Origin: JAGWJU01 sp035533295
Lineage (GTDB): Bacteria > Elusimicrobiota > Elusimicrobia > UBA1565 > UBA9628
Length of the DNA: 64,000 nt
Reading direction: 5' to 3'
Assembly (NCBI GenBank): GCA_035533295.1
Contig: DATLUA010000040.1
Span: 1 to 64,000, forward strand
The translations under genes were made by a program, and so were the position numbers. A model generated the notes under the pieces. It had not been told where the DNA came from and made no database searches. It saw nothing but the letters and a program-made list of their open reading frames with translations. This document shows, one piece after another, positions 7,388 to 16,280 of the stretch (position 1 is the stretch's first letter; every line of letters begins with the position of its first letter).

Positions 7388-8659
7388 TCACGGCAGGCCG
7401 GCGGGCCAATTCATGACCTCTTCCTGCCAAGACTGCCTGGCCAACTGGACACCGGTCACCATCATATTCTGAGCCGACGCATCGTTGTAGTAAACGGTCA
7501 CGCCCGAATTCCAAGTCATGGTCGTGGTTCCCACGACGTAGAAGGCTCCGTAAATATTGCCGTTGCCGCCGCCGCCGCCGCCGTTCAAGATGCCGCCTAC
7601 GTAGACGAGGCCGTTGAAGGCGATTTTGCTTCCCGGATAGGTTAGGCCGGTCGGGGCGTAGTTTGAGTCCAGTCCCGGGAACGAGGCCGGGGAGCCCGCG
7701 TCGAACGATTGGTAATGACTCCAATCGTTGCAATACTGCTTCCAGCCCAGCGGCGGGATATCCATGGTGGGCGAGCCCTTGCCGAAGGTTCCGTTGGGCA
7801 GGTTCAAATTGCCGGTGATGATGACGGAGCCCACGATATAGACTCCCGGCGAATTGATGCTTAAGCTGTGTCCGTCATCAATGTAATAGGTATCGCCGCT
7901 GGTGTCGTTGATATTCTTCCAGGTTTGATCGCTGGTGAAATAGCAGCTGCCGCCGACCCCGCCCGAAATAGGGCAGGGGACTTCGGCCTCCGCCGAGGAC
8001 TTGTAGGCCGTGAAGTCAAGGGATGGCGCCGGCGGAATCTCGCTGGAATAGGAATGCCACTGGCAGCAGGACGGCGAATCGCAGTTGGGCGGCGCCGGAT
8101 CCGAATCGAAGGGCGATATGCTCGACGCCGACCAAAACTGGGGGTAGCCGACCGCCGAGCCAAGCGTGATGGGCTGGGGACTCATGATGCCGCCCCATTC
8201 GACGTTGACGCCCCCGCTGATTTCAACGCTGCCGCCACCGTAAAGGGCCGTTCCGGAAAGGACCGCGTTGGCGTAGACCGCCTTGATGGTCCTCACTTCG
8301 CGCTTCAAGTCGTCGCGCCCGACGCTCAATACCGTGACCTCCTGGGTTTGCGGCCCGCTGGAGATGGAAATCGCGTACTCGCCGCCGCTCAAATCCGCGT
8401 AGGCGGCGTCGAATTGATAGCCGCTTAGGAGTTTGCCCTCCTGAAGATTTTCCCAGGTCTGCGTCGAGACGGTCATGGCCAGATATGCCTTCTCGATGCC
8501 CGCCTCGGCCAGATGAAACGCCGTAGTTTTTTCAGCCTGGGATTGGGTCCAGACGGCTTCCCGGCGGCTGTAAAACACCAGCAGCGGGACAAGAATCGCC
8601 GCGATGAGCAGGACCAAAACGGCGCCGACCAGCACCTGGCCCGGCTCGCGCCGCCGCAT
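7388..8659 (-). CDS. PilX-like pilus-associated protein (triplet B)
   Basis: 423 residues, starting MRRREPGQVLVGAVLVLLIAA, with a PilX-type N-terminal helix lacking Glu+5. A conserved helix follows with FHLAEAGIEKAYLAM, a pattern typical of PilX N-terminal domains. The remaining 300 or so residues are a Gly/Ser/Asn-rich, strand-rich domain with Cys pairs (CDSPSCCQW, CPISGGVGGSC) and a G-rich loop (NGGGGGGNG). Paralogue of 3557-4861: both have a YVGG/VNG-type beta region late in the protein. The start overlaps the stop of the PilW-like gene by one base (TGATG), indicating translational coupling. Last gene of triplet B. Confidence 0.65.
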   Translation of the reverse strand: MRRREPGQVLVGAVLVLLIAAILVPLLVFYSRREAVWTQSQAEKTTAFHLAEAGIEKAYLAMTVSTQTWENLQEGKLLSGYQFDAAYADLSGGEYAISISSGPQTQEVTVLSVGRDDLKREVRTIKAVYANAVLSGTALYGGGSVEISGGVNVEWGGIMSPQPITLGSAVGYPQFWSASSISPFDSDPAPPNCDSPSCCQWHSYSSEIPPAPSLDFTAYKSSAEAEVPCPISGGVGGSCYFTSDQTWKNINDTSGDTYYIDDGHSLSINSPGVYIVGSVIITGNLNLPNGTFGKGSPTMDIPPLGWKQYCNDWSHYQSFDAGSPASFPGLDSNYAPTGLTYPGSKIAFNGLVYVGGILNGGGGGGNGNIYGAFYVVGTTTMTWNSGVTVYYNDASAQNMMVTGVQLARQSWQEEVMNWPAGLP

Positions 8660-9162
8660 CAGTTCATGACCCTCACTTTCTCAATGGTCAATTCCAGGAC
8701 TTTTTTCTGGCCGCGCTGGATGGTTTCCCCCATGGTCAAGGAAACGCTCACGATGGTCGGATTATCCGACTGCGGGAAGGTAAACGCGATGTACGACAGA
8801 TGCTTGCTCATGACCGTGGTCGTATTGCCTATGACCTGCATCAATTCGTCGCCGCTCTGATAAAAAGACATACTGCGGCCACCGACCGTGGTGAAATCGA
8901 TGCGCGAGTACGGTCCGCCGTTGGACGGAGTGCTGATGGTAATGGACAAATCCTGGGCTTGGCGAATATAGCGATTCATGGTGTCCAAGCATTGCCTGGC
9001 GTCGCGCTCTATGTCGTTGTTGGCCTGCGTCAGCTGATAAAAGTCGTTGAGGTGCATAAGCAGGTACGCGCCGGTGCTGGCAACGATGGCGACGATGGCC
9101 ACGACGAGCATCATCTCGGCGAGGGTATACCCCAGCATCTTTCCCGTCCGGGCGCGCGTCAT
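8659..9162 (-). CDS. PilW/GspJ-like minor prepilin (triplet B)
   Basis: 167 residues with prepilin signal KMLG/YTLAEMMLVVAIVAIV (Glu at +5). The mature domain is compact, about 155 residues, with the helix DIERDARQCLDTMNRYIRQA followed by a beta domain, as in GspJ/PilW minor pseudopilins. It is noticeably shorter than the triplet A counterpart (258 residues) and lacks the Asp-rich loops. ATGA overlap with the giant PilV-like gene upstream and TGATG overlap with the PilX-like gene downstream show tight translational coupling. Expected to be processed by the prepilin peptidase and to sit near the pilus tip. Confidence 0.75.
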   Translation of the reverse strand: MTRARTGKMLGYTLAEMMLVVAIVAIVASTGAYLLMHLNDFYQLTQANNDIERDARQCLDTMNRYIRQAQDLSITISTPSNGGPYSRIDFTTVGGRSMSFYQSGDELMQVIGNTTTVMSKHLSYIAFTFPQSDNPTIVSVSLTMGETIQRGQKKVLELTIEKVRVMN

Positions 9163-11732
9163 GGCAGCGAAAGTTCCTCCGTCGTCGTCTGGCTGGGCGT
9201 GACGGAAATTCCTGAATAACTTTTCTGGCTTACGGAAACTCCGGGACCGCTTACCGTGGGGATGTAGACCGCGATGTTGTAGGTGTAGCCGCCGCGAACA
9301 GGCAGGCTATAGGTCCCGTCCGACAGGCTGGAGGCCGAATAAATGGGCGTCTGCGCCGGGGAAGACGAAGCGGAAATCGAGGGCAGCGTGGGAGGAATCG
9401 CCACAGTGCTGGCTAAGATAAGAGCTCCCGACGTGACGACCGAGCCGTTATACGTCACGCTTCCGGCGATGGTTCCCATCGCGCCCGAAACCGTGAAGGT
9501 GCCGATGAACACAGTTTTTCCCTGCGCCGCGGCGGCCGTGATGCTGGTCGGGCTCGAGCTTTGTCCGGAATCCAGCGTCGGCTCGACCGTATAAGTCCCC
9601 GTCGGCAGCGTGATATAGAAGAGACCGGAGGCGCCGGTCGTGCCCGTGCCTCCCTGATTTCCCCCGACGTTGGCCGTGACGACCAAGTCCAGAAGCGGCG
9701 TGGTTCCCGTCGTAGCGTAGCCCTCCAGGACGCCGCCGGCACTCAACGAAAAGTCCTGGATTACAAATTCCCCGGCATCGACATAAAGGACATTGACGCC
9801 TTGGATGTACCCAGGATTAAAGTTAGGCGAGCTGGCCGGGTTGGCGACCACCGTCACGGCGCCGGTCGACACGGAGAAAAAATAATCGCCGTTGGCGCCC
9901 GTGATCTGCGAAGCCCCGGGCGCTTCAACAGCGATGTCGGACAAAGGATTGCCAAGCGCGTCAGTGACCTGCCCGGCCACGAAGCCTTCGGCGGAGGTGG
10001 AACTCAATATCGCGCTTTCGACGCCGGCCGCGGGCCAAGCCGGGGAAGTCACCGCGCTTGGGGCTCCCGCGCTTACCCCTTGCGCGACCGCGACCAGGGA
10101 TATCTGCTGCGTGAAAATCCCGCTAGCGACGACCACCGTCCACGTCCCGGTGCTCACCCCGGAAAGAGCAAACGGAGCGTAGAGAAGATTGCCGCCGCCC
10201 AAATAAGCGGCCGAAGCCTGCACCGAGCTCGAGTTGGGGTCGCTCGCCGCCACGTAGGCGCCGACCGCGGGAACGCCGGTGATGATCGTAGCCGTGGAGG
10301 CCGAGGTTTCCGGCAAAACGGGGATGCCCGAAAAGCTCAACGAGGGATAGAGGAAATCGTTGGGATTGTCGTTGGAGTCGTAGGCGCGGCCATATTCCTG
10401 GACGTCGGCAAGAGAAACGACCGCCTCCGGACTGGACAGGCGCACGATCTCGTCCCCGACGGGAAAGCCGCCGCCTTGCTGGATACAGTCGGTTTCGCAG
10501 TAGCCGCTGGAGTGGGGGTTATGGCTGCCGTCGGTCCATCCCACCTCGTCCACCGGGTTCCCGGCCGAATCGGCCAGGATGACGGCGCCGCTGTGCCCGC
10601 TCTGCATGACGTTCATCGAAGACGGCGGGGTCCAGCCGGACGGAGTCGCCCCGCAGGCCGAGAGGATGTTTTGGCTCGGATCGTAGTAGGCATCCGCCAC
10701 GTAGTTGACGCCTCCCACGGTAAACGTCGTGGTGTTGGCGATGACGTAGTAGCCGTAAGCCGGGATGGCCGCGGTGGATTCCACTAGGCCGATATCGGCG
10801 CAGTCGATGCTGTCGTAGAGGCTGAAAAACCCGAGCTTGAAAGCGGCCATGGGCTGCGGATATTGCGTCGGATTAAAAAGCTCGACATACTGCAGATCAA
10901 AGCCGTCGGCCTGGGGGCTGGAAACGACGACTTGGCTGATGACCACATTCGAACTGATCCAGGCGTTGCCGGCCACCGTTCCTGATGAAATAGGAGAGAG
11001 CGAAATCGTCGGGACCGTCGTGCCGTAGTTTTCCGGCGGCGCGTAAACGGCGGGCGCCGTGGCTATCGTATACCCCACGGAAGACGCCTCCACCGTGTAG
11101 GAGCCGTGGTAAAGGCTGAACGAATAATGCCCCGTGGAATCTGTTTGTCCCGTCAAAGCCGGGTTCTCTTCGAGCCGCACGATGGCGTCGGCGAGGCCCG
11201 CGCTCGTGACAGAGTCATCGACGTATCCGGAAAGGCTCGAATCCAGGGGGTTCACGTTGGGATTCTCGTCCAAGTTGCTCAGCGAGAAATGGCGGATGAC
11301 GCTGCCGGCGTCCTGCCAGACGACGTCGATTACGATTTCCTTCATTCCCGTGTCCGGATAGGTGTTGGGAAGCGCCGACACATTGTTGTTGGTGACCTGC
11401 GCCATGGTGACGTAAGTGTAGCGCGTGAAGTTCATGCCTCCGATGGAAATCTGCTCCGGAGGATAGTTCGATGTGTCGTAAGTCATGCCGGCCGGATCCG
11501 TCGAAGCCGAGGTTGTAATGAGAAGCTCGTAATAGCTCAAGTTCTTGAGAGATTCGATCTTTTCCTGCGCCAAGTTCGTCGCCAGAGTCTGTCCTCTGGA
11601 AATATGAAGGGAGCGGCTGATTGCGGAAAAGGCCCCGATGAATCCCAAGGACCCAATGCCAAGAATCGCCACGGCCACCATGAGCTCGGTCAATGTCACG
11701 CCGCGCTCGTTGACGGACCGGTTTAGGAACAT
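9159..11732 (-). CDS. Giant PilV-like prepilin with lamin-tail and carboxypeptidase-regulatory-like domains (triplet B)
   Basis: 857 residues, with a normal prepilin start NERG/VTLTELMVAVAILGIG (cut after Gly11, Glu at +5) and a pilin helix to about 45. The rest is modular. A carboxypeptidase-regulatory-like repeat lies near 165-225 (SLSGYVDDSVTSAGLADAIV). A lamin-tail-like domain spans about 262-400 (QYVELFNPTQYPQPM, IPAYGYYVIAN, GAVILADSAGNPVDEVGW). At least three further CarboxypepD_reg/CnaB-like repeats near 585-770 follow the pattern G-x-V-x-D-x-x-G-x-P-L. Lamin-tail domains are known from secreted bacterial proteins, where they may bind surfaces or DNA; the function here is unknown. First gene of triplet B, with a predicted leaderless transcript from the promoter at 11739-11767. 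The domains are read from sequence patterns only. Confidence 0.75.
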   Translation of the reverse strand: MFLNRSVNERGVTLTELMVAVAILGIGSLGFIGAFSAISRSLHISRGQTLATNLAQEKIESLKNLSYYELLITTSASTDPAGMTYDTSNYPPEQISIGGMNFTRYTYVTMAQVTNNNVSALPNTYPDTGMKEIVIDVVWQDAGSVIRHFSLSNLDENPNVNPLDSSLSGYVDDSVTSAGLADAIVRLEENPALTGQTDSTGHYSFSLYHGSYTVEASSVGYTIATAPAVYAPPENYGTTVPTISLSPISSGTVAGNAWISSNVVISQVVVSSPQADGFDLQYVELFNPTQYPQPMAAFKLGFFSLYDSIDCADIGLVESTAAIPAYGYYVIANTTTFTVGGVNYVADAYYDPSQNILSACGATPSGWTPPSSMNVMQSGHSGAVILADSAGNPVDEVGWTDGSHNPHSSGYCETDCIQQGGGFPVGDEIVRLSSPEAVVSLADVQEYGRAYDSNDNPNDFLYPSLSFSGIPVLPETSASTATIITGVPAVGAYVAASDPNSSSVQASAAYLGGGNLLYAPFALSGVSTGTWTVVVASGIFTQQISLVAVAQGVSAGAPSAVTSPAWPAAGVESAILSSTSAEGFVAGQVTDALGNPLSDIAVEAPGASQITGANGDYFFSVSTGAVTVVANPASSPNFNPGYIQGVNVLYVDAGEFVIQDFSLSAGGVLEGYATTGTTPLLDLVVTANVGGNQGGTGTTGASGLFYITLPTGTYTVEPTLDSGQSSSPTSITAAAAQGKTVFIGTFTVSGAMGTIAGSVTYNGSVVTSGALILASTVAIPPTLPSISASSSPAQTPIYSASSLSDGTYSLPVRGGYTYNIAVYIPTVSGPGVSVSQKSYSGISVTPSQTTTEELSLP

Positions 11733-11738
11733 GATAAG

Positions 11739-11767
11739 AGTTTACGCCTAAAACCGCGCCATTTCAA
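11739..11767 (-). promoter_or_regulatory. Promoter of triplet B, predicted leaderless
   Basis: TTGAAA (11767-11762), 17-base spacer, TAAACT (11744-11739), six bases, ATG at 11732. No ribosome binding site fits between the -10 and the ATG. It matches the triplet A promoter in both hexamers, in spacer length and in distance to the start codon. Confidence 0.75.
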
Positions 11768-11789
11768 CGCGGGAATGGGGCGACTTTTG

Positions 11790-12836
11790 TCACGCGCGGA
11801 CCGAGAGAAACTGCTCGGTCTTGGCTCTATCGTAGGCCACGGTCTTGGCGTTGAAATCGAAAGCGGCCATCACGTGGCTCTTGAGCCCGCCCTCCGCCGT
11901 CTTGTGCAGGCGCAGCTGGTAGGTCATGGAGTAAATCTCCCCGCGCACGCTTTCGACCTCGAGCCAAAGGGCGCGGTCGCCCCACGGCTTCATCGTTTCC
12001 GCCATGTCCGCGGCGTAGCGACGGTACTGAACGTCGTCCATGCGCGAGGTCACGGCCATGTTGAAAAGCAGGATGCCGGCCTCGTCCTCCGCGGGAATGT
12101 TCTTGGCCGCAAAGCGCGGCGCCAGGGCGGGCGCGCACTCCACCATCTGGATGAAGGAATCGTCGCCGCTCTGCCGCTGGCGCAGCTTATCGATGGCTTG
12201 GTCCAAGGCGCGGATGAGCGGCATCTGATCGGGCAGAAGGGCCGCGGTCAGCCAGCGGCGATGCGCGATGTCCTCGACGAGGAGCGGTTCGGCGTCAAGC
12301 CCCACGCGGGCCAGGACGCGATTGGACGCAAACCCCTTGGGCGGGGCGAAGAGGTCCGCGGCCAGGTTCAAGCCCGCGCCGGCGTTGACCTCCACCAGGT
12401 AATAGGGCAGGCGGCGAGTCTGGAAATACAGCATGGCGGGGCCCAGCCAGAGCCGCGCGCGCGCCTGGACGAAGCTGCGCCGCTCTCCGGTTCTGAGGCG
12501 ATCGTAGAAGGAGGCCGGCGCGGCGGACAAGAATCGGCTCAGCGCCAAGCCGGGATCGGCCTCGTCGGTGCCGCCGCAGGACGGAAAATAGGGAATGAGC
12601 GGGCTCTTCGCGTCGCTCAAGACCTCGAAATGCACCGCCGCCAGGAACAGGGACCACGCCTCGGTCCAGGCCACGAAGCGCCGGCCCTGCCACGCCGCGG
12701 CGGTCTCCTTCCACCAGGACGGGTCTCCGGCGCGCAGCTCTTCCGAAAGCCGCCGGATCATGGCGGAGCTGACTGGGAGCCCCGGCAGCGCCATGGGCGC
12801 CCGCTCCAGCTGCTCCAAGAATTCCTGCTTGGTCAT
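11790..12836 (-). CDS. DUF2332 family protein
   Basis: 348 residues matching the pattern of DUF2332 proteins. It has an IPYFPSCGG segment, the block RRSFVQARARLWLGPAMLY, and the motif YLVEVNAGAGLNL, which looks like the Gly-rich nucleotide- or SAM-binding loop of a Rossmann-fold methyltransferase. Function of the family is not established. The ATG at 12836 is preceded by GGAAAGG at good spacing. An alternative GTG at 12866 would overlap the upstream stop by four bases. Last gene of the regulatory block, directly behind the receiver-kinase gene, which suggests co-transcription. Domain identity is moderately sure; any methyltransferase role is a guess. Confidence 0.7.
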   Translation of the reverse strand: MTKQEFLEQLERAPMALPGLPVSSAMIRRLSEELRAGDPSWWKETAAAWQGRRFVAWTEAWSLFLAAVHFEVLSDAKSPLIPYFPSCGGTDEADPGLALSRFLSAAPASFYDRLRTGERRSFVQARARLWLGPAMLYFQTRRLPYYLVEVNAGAGLNLAADLFAPPKGFASNRVLARVGLDAEPLLVEDIAHRRWLTAALLPDQMPLIRALDQAIDKLRQRQSGDDSFIQMVECAPALAPRFAAKNIPAEDEAGILLFNMAVTSRMDDVQYRRYAADMAETMKPWGDRALWLEVESVRGEIYSMTYQLRLHKTAEGGLKSHVMAAFDFNAKTVAYDRAKTEQFLSVRA

Positions 12837-12862
12837 CGCAAGGCCCTTTCCATCCGCCGCCG

Positions 12863-13975
12863 TCACGCCTTGGCGATCGGCAGGGAAAACCGGAACGTCG
12901 CGCCCTTGCCCGGCCCCGGACTTTCCACCGTTATGGCGCCGCGGTGGGCCTCCACGATTTCCTTGGAAATCGCCAGGCCCAGGCCAAGGCGCCCGCCGTT
13001 GCCCGAGCCCTGGTAGAAGCTCTCAAAGATGCGGCTGAGCTCCGCCGGGGCGATGCCCTCGCCCGTGTCCGTGACCGCGAACGAAATCGCGCCTTTATCC
13101 CGGGCCACGCGCACGGTGATTTTGCCGCCGCGGGTGGTGTGGCGGATAGCGTTCTCAAGGAGATTGGTCAAAACCTGGGCCAGGCGCCTTTTGTCTGCCG
13201 AGACGGACGGAAGGCCCTCCTCGGCCTCGAGCGAAAACTCGATGCTCCGAGCCTGGGCGCGGGCCTGCGGTCCGGCGGAAACCTCCGCGGCCATGGCCGC
13301 GACGTCCACGGGCTCGAACTCCAGCCGGAACTTGCCCTGCTCGATGGCGGCCCAGTCCACCAAATCCGAGGCCAGGTGGGCGACCTGGTCGATGCTTCCC
13401 GAAATGGCGCCGATGCGCTTGGCCTGATCCGCATTGGGCTTCAAGCTTTCCGAAAGCAGATCGAAATTGGTCCGCAGGCTCATGAGCGCGTTGGCCAAGT
13501 CGTGGGAGGACATGGACATGAACTTCGACTTCATGTGGTTCAAATGGCTCAGCTCCTCGTTGGCTTTCTTCAAGTCGACGATGAGCCGGGCGTTTTCCTG
13601 GATGAGCCCCAGGCGCTCGAAGGCCCGGATGATGGAGTGCTTGAGCTTGTCGAACTCGACGGGCTTGGGGAAAAAATCGGTGACCGACTCGCGGATGGCC
13701 TCCGTCGCGGTGTCGAGAGACGCCTGGGCCGTAAGCATCAAAATCTGGCTCTCCCTGTTGAGCAGGCGGATTTCGCGGATGGCCTCGATGCCGGTCATGT
13801 CGGTCAGGTTGTAGTCCATCAGGATGACGCCGAAGAACTCCCGGCGCACGGCCTCGATGGCCGCGCCCCCGCTGGGCGCTTGGCTGACCGCGAAGCCGGC
13901 GACGTCCAAATTGTCGCAGAGGCTCTCCCGCATGTTGTCGTCATCGTCAACGATGAGAATTTTTCCTCCGCTCAT
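12863..13975 (-). CDS. Hybrid regulator: receiver domain followed by histidine kinase
   Basis: 370 residues. The receiver domain at 1-120 has the acidic cluster VDDDD (9-13), phosphoacceptor Asp54 (VILMDYN) and the Lys of FFPKPVEF. A linker coiled coil leads to a HisKA dimerisation domain with SSHDLANALMSL (His158). The HATPase_c domain (about 260-370) carries N-box LLENAIRH, DTGEGIAP and LGLGLAISKEIV. There is no membrane segment, so it is cytosolic and probably receives phosphate or signal from the dCache kinase encoded just upstream, with which it overlaps by ATGA (13972-13975). Output target unknown; Tad pilus or minor-prepilin control is inferred from position. Confidence 0.9.
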   Translation of the reverse strand: MSGGKILIVDDDDNMRESLCDNLDVAGFAVSQAPSGGAAIEAVRREFFGVILMDYNLTDMTGIEAIREIRLLNRESQILMLTAQASLDTATEAIRESVTDFFPKPVEFDKLKHSIIRAFERLGLIQENARLIVDLKKANEELSHLNHMKSKFMSMSSHDLANALMSLRTNFDLLSESLKPNADQAKRIGAISGSIDQVAHLASDLVDWAAIEQGKFRLEFEPVDVAAMAAEVSAGPQARAQARSIEFSLEAEEGLPSVSADKRRLAQVLTNLLENAIRHTTRGGKITVRVARDKGAISFAVTDTGEGIAPAELSRIFESFYQGSGNGGRLGLGLAISKEIVEAHRGAITVESPGPGKGATFRFSLPIAKA

Positions 13976-15858
13976 GCCTTGGCGCTCCTGACCGCCGCGG
14001 CCACGGGAAGATAAAGCCGGAACACGGTGCCGCGCCCGGCCTCGCTCTCGACCTCCACGCGCCCCCGATGCCGGTCCATCACCTTGCGCACGACGGCCAG
14101 GCCCAATCCCGTGCCGCGGGCCTTGGTCGTGAAAAACGGCGTGAAAATCTTGTCCAGAACGTCGCGCGGCATCCCGGGGCCGCTGTCGGCGAGCTCCAGC
14201 AAGACCGCGTCCCTCGCGGACATGGCCGTGCGCACGCGGATGGCGCCGCTGGCGGGCATCACCTCGATGGCGTTGCCGATGATGTTGCGGATGGCCTGCT
14301 GCATCTCGGTCGTGTCGATGTCGACGGAAGGATTTTCCGCGCAGAAAACCTTGTCGATGCGAATGTGCGGCGGAAAAGGATAAACGGACAAGACGTCCTC
14401 AATCCAGGTGTTGATGGCCACGCGCTCGGGCTTGAGATCCCGCGAGCGCGAGTAGGTCAGGATTTCGTTGATGATGCCGTTGGCCTGCTGGATCTCGGAT
14501 TCGATGATTTTAATATGCTTGGAGAGCTTGGGGTCTCCCTGCAGAACCTGGGCCAGCTTGGTCTTCAGGAAATAAACCGAGTTGTTGATGACCGCCAAAG
14601 GGTTTCTGATTTCGTGCCCAACCACCGAGGCCATCTGCCCCACCGCGGCCAGGCGCTCCTTCTTGATGAGCTCGTCCTGCGCGGCCTTCAACTCCCGCGT
14701 GCGCGCCTCGACGCGGGTCTCCAGGATTTTCGCGGACTTTTCCAGCTCCTGCTTGGCGTTGACCAGTTCGCCGGTTTTTTCCCGAAGCGACTCGCTCATG
14801 GTGGAGAACGTCTGCGCCAAGTCGCCTATTTCGTCGTTGGTCATGAGAATCTGCGGCAGATCCTCGAACTCGCCGCGGGAGAGCTTCTCCGCGGCCTCGC
14901 GCAGGAGCCGCAAAGGGTGCGTGATGTTGCTGGCCAGCGCCAGGGCCAGCAGGACCACGATCAAGACCACCCAGATGATGACTTTGAAAACCTGGGTTCT
15001 CATCTGCAGGGCGCTCTGGTAGGCGAGGTCCAGCGGCTCCTGGATGTAGACGATCCAGCCCAGATCCTTGACGTAGGCGTATGCGCCTAAAAGCTTCGTG
15101 CCGTCCGAGAGATGGATTTCGCCGCCGCCGGCGCCGTTGGACTGGGTGGAGACGATGCGCAGCACGTCGTCGGAGAGCCGCGCGTCGGGCTTGTAGACTT
15201 CCCTCGGATCGGAGTCGGCGATTAAAAATCCGTCCGGCGCCGCCACGGCCGCGCGCCGCCGGCCGGCGGACGGAAACTCCATCGCCAGCATGGAGGAAAG
15301 CCCGTTTAGGCTGATGGTGCCCGACAAGACGCCGACCGGGGACTGGCCCTGCGTCGGCATGATGGCCACGGCCACGCGCACGTCGGGATAGAGGCCCTGG
15401 AAGCGCTCCAGGCTCCCAATGTACTCCCCGCGGGACATGGCGGTGAGGAAGAAATCCTTCTGGCTCAAGTCCCTCTTCTGGGCCTCTCCGCCGGCGTAGC
15501 GGCTCAGGCGCAGGGTTTCCTGGCCCTGGGCGCTGGCGACCGAGAGCTCCAGGACCGCGGGATGGACGGCCAAAATTTTCTGCAAATACTGCCGCTGCTG
15601 GGCGGGATTCATGGACGAAAAGTCGCCCAGCGCCGCGGTCTCGGACAAGACTCCTTCGAAAGTGGAAACGTACTTGGACGCGGTATCGGCGAAGCCCACG
15701 GCCATCGAGACCTGCATGGCCAGGGTCTGCTTCTGGAGAGAGGCCTGCGAAATCTTGATTAGGTTATAGCAGACGAACCCCAGGGGGACCAGGGACGTGA
15801 CCAAAAATCCGATGAGGATTTTATAGGCCAGCTTGCCGCGGCGCGCTCTATAAGCCAT
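13972..15858 (-). CDS. Membrane dCache sensor histidine kinase
   Basis: 628 residues. TM1 lies about 13-34. A periplasmic double-Cache-like sensor spans about 40-285, with repeated PAS-like beta patterns including LLGAYAYVKDLGWIVYIQEP near its end. TM2 is 291-311 and HAMP about 312-370. HisKA has VVGHEIRNPL with His415. HATPase_c spans about 505-622 with N-box IRNIIGNAIEV, ADSGPGMP and GTGLGLAVV. dCache sensors usually bind small organic ligands; nothing here tells which. It is preceded by the lone receiver (15893-16279) and followed by the receiver-kinase, so the three likely form a phosphorelay. The AGGA before the ATG at 15858 is a usable ribosome binding site. Confidence 0.93.
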   Translation of the reverse strand: MAYRARRGKLAYKILIGFLVTSLVPLGFVCYNLIKISQASLQKQTLAMQVSMAVGFADTASKYVSTFEGVLSETAALGDFSSMNPAQQRQYLQKILAVHPAVLELSVASAQGQETLRLSRYAGGEAQKRDLSQKDFFLTAMSRGEYIGSLERFQGLYPDVRVAVAIMPTQGQSPVGVLSGTISLNGLSSMLAMEFPSAGRRRAAVAAPDGFLIADSDPREVYKPDARLSDDVLRIVSTQSNGAGGGEIHLSDGTKLLGAYAYVKDLGWIVYIQEPLDLAYQSALQMRTQVFKVIIWVVLIVVLLALALASNITHPLRLLREAAEKLSRGEFEDLPQILMTNDEIGDLAQTFSTMSESLREKTGELVNAKQELEKSAKILETRVEARTRELKAAQDELIKKERLAAVGQMASVVGHEIRNPLAVINNSVYFLKTKLAQVLQGDPKLSKHIKIIESEIQQANGIINEILTYSRSRDLKPERVAINTWIEDVLSVYPFPPHIRIDKVFCAENPSVDIDTTEMQQAIRNIIGNAIEVMPASGAIRVRTAMSARDAVLLELADSGPGMPRDVLDKIFTPFFTTKARGTGLGLAVVRKVMDRHRGRVEVESEAGRGTVFRLYLPVAAAVRSAKA

Positions 15859-15892
15859 TGTTCCTCGGACATTGCGACGTCAAACCAAAAAT

Positions 15893-16279
15893 CTAAGCGC
15901 GGGACCTTGAAAGCAGCTGCCGGATGCGGATGGAGAGCTCGGCCAAATCGAAGGGTTTGGTGAGGTACTCGTCGGCCCCCAAATCAAAGCCCTGGCGCTT
16001 CTCCTCGGAGGAGAGAAAGCGCCCGGTCATCATGATGAGGACCGTGCCCTTGGGCGCGCTCTTGCGCAGTTCCTGGCAAATCTGGAACCCGGAGGAATCG
16101 GGCAGCTGGATGTCCATGATGACCACCTGCGGGTTGAGTTTCTTGGCGGCGTCCAAGCCGGACTCGGCCGTGCCGGCTTGGTGGCAATCGAAGCCCTCCA
16201 ATTCCAGCACCTCGGCGAGGCTTTCCCGCAGGTGCGCGTCGTCGTCGATAATCAAAAGCTTGGCTGATTCTGCGGCCAT
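15893..16279 (-). CDS. Single-domain response regulator
   Basis: 128-residue stand-alone receiver. Acidic residues IIDDDAH lie at 10-16, phosphoacceptor Asp56 (VVIMDIQLP), a Thr in MMTGRF and the Lys of YLTKPFDL. No output domain. The ATG at 16279 has a perfect AGGAGGTG ribosome binding site and follows the upstream stop codon by one base; upstream in-frame starts would run deep into the OmpR-like gene. It is likely a phosphotransfer intermediate between the neighbouring kinases or a regulator by protein contact. Confidence 0.9.
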   Translation of the reverse strand: MAAESAKLLIIDDDAHLRESLAEVLELEGFDCHQAGTAESGLDAAKKLNPQVVIMDIQLPDSSGFQICQELRKSAPKGTVLIMMTGRFLSSEEKRQGFDLGADEYLTKPFDLAELSIRIRQLLSRSRA

Positions 16280-16280
16280 G

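Noticed and set aside
9561..10787. 408-codon plus-strand frame antisense to the giant prepilin
   Set aside because: Arg/Gly/His-rich composition, no motif, and fully within the antisense of a gene whose domains are recognisable.
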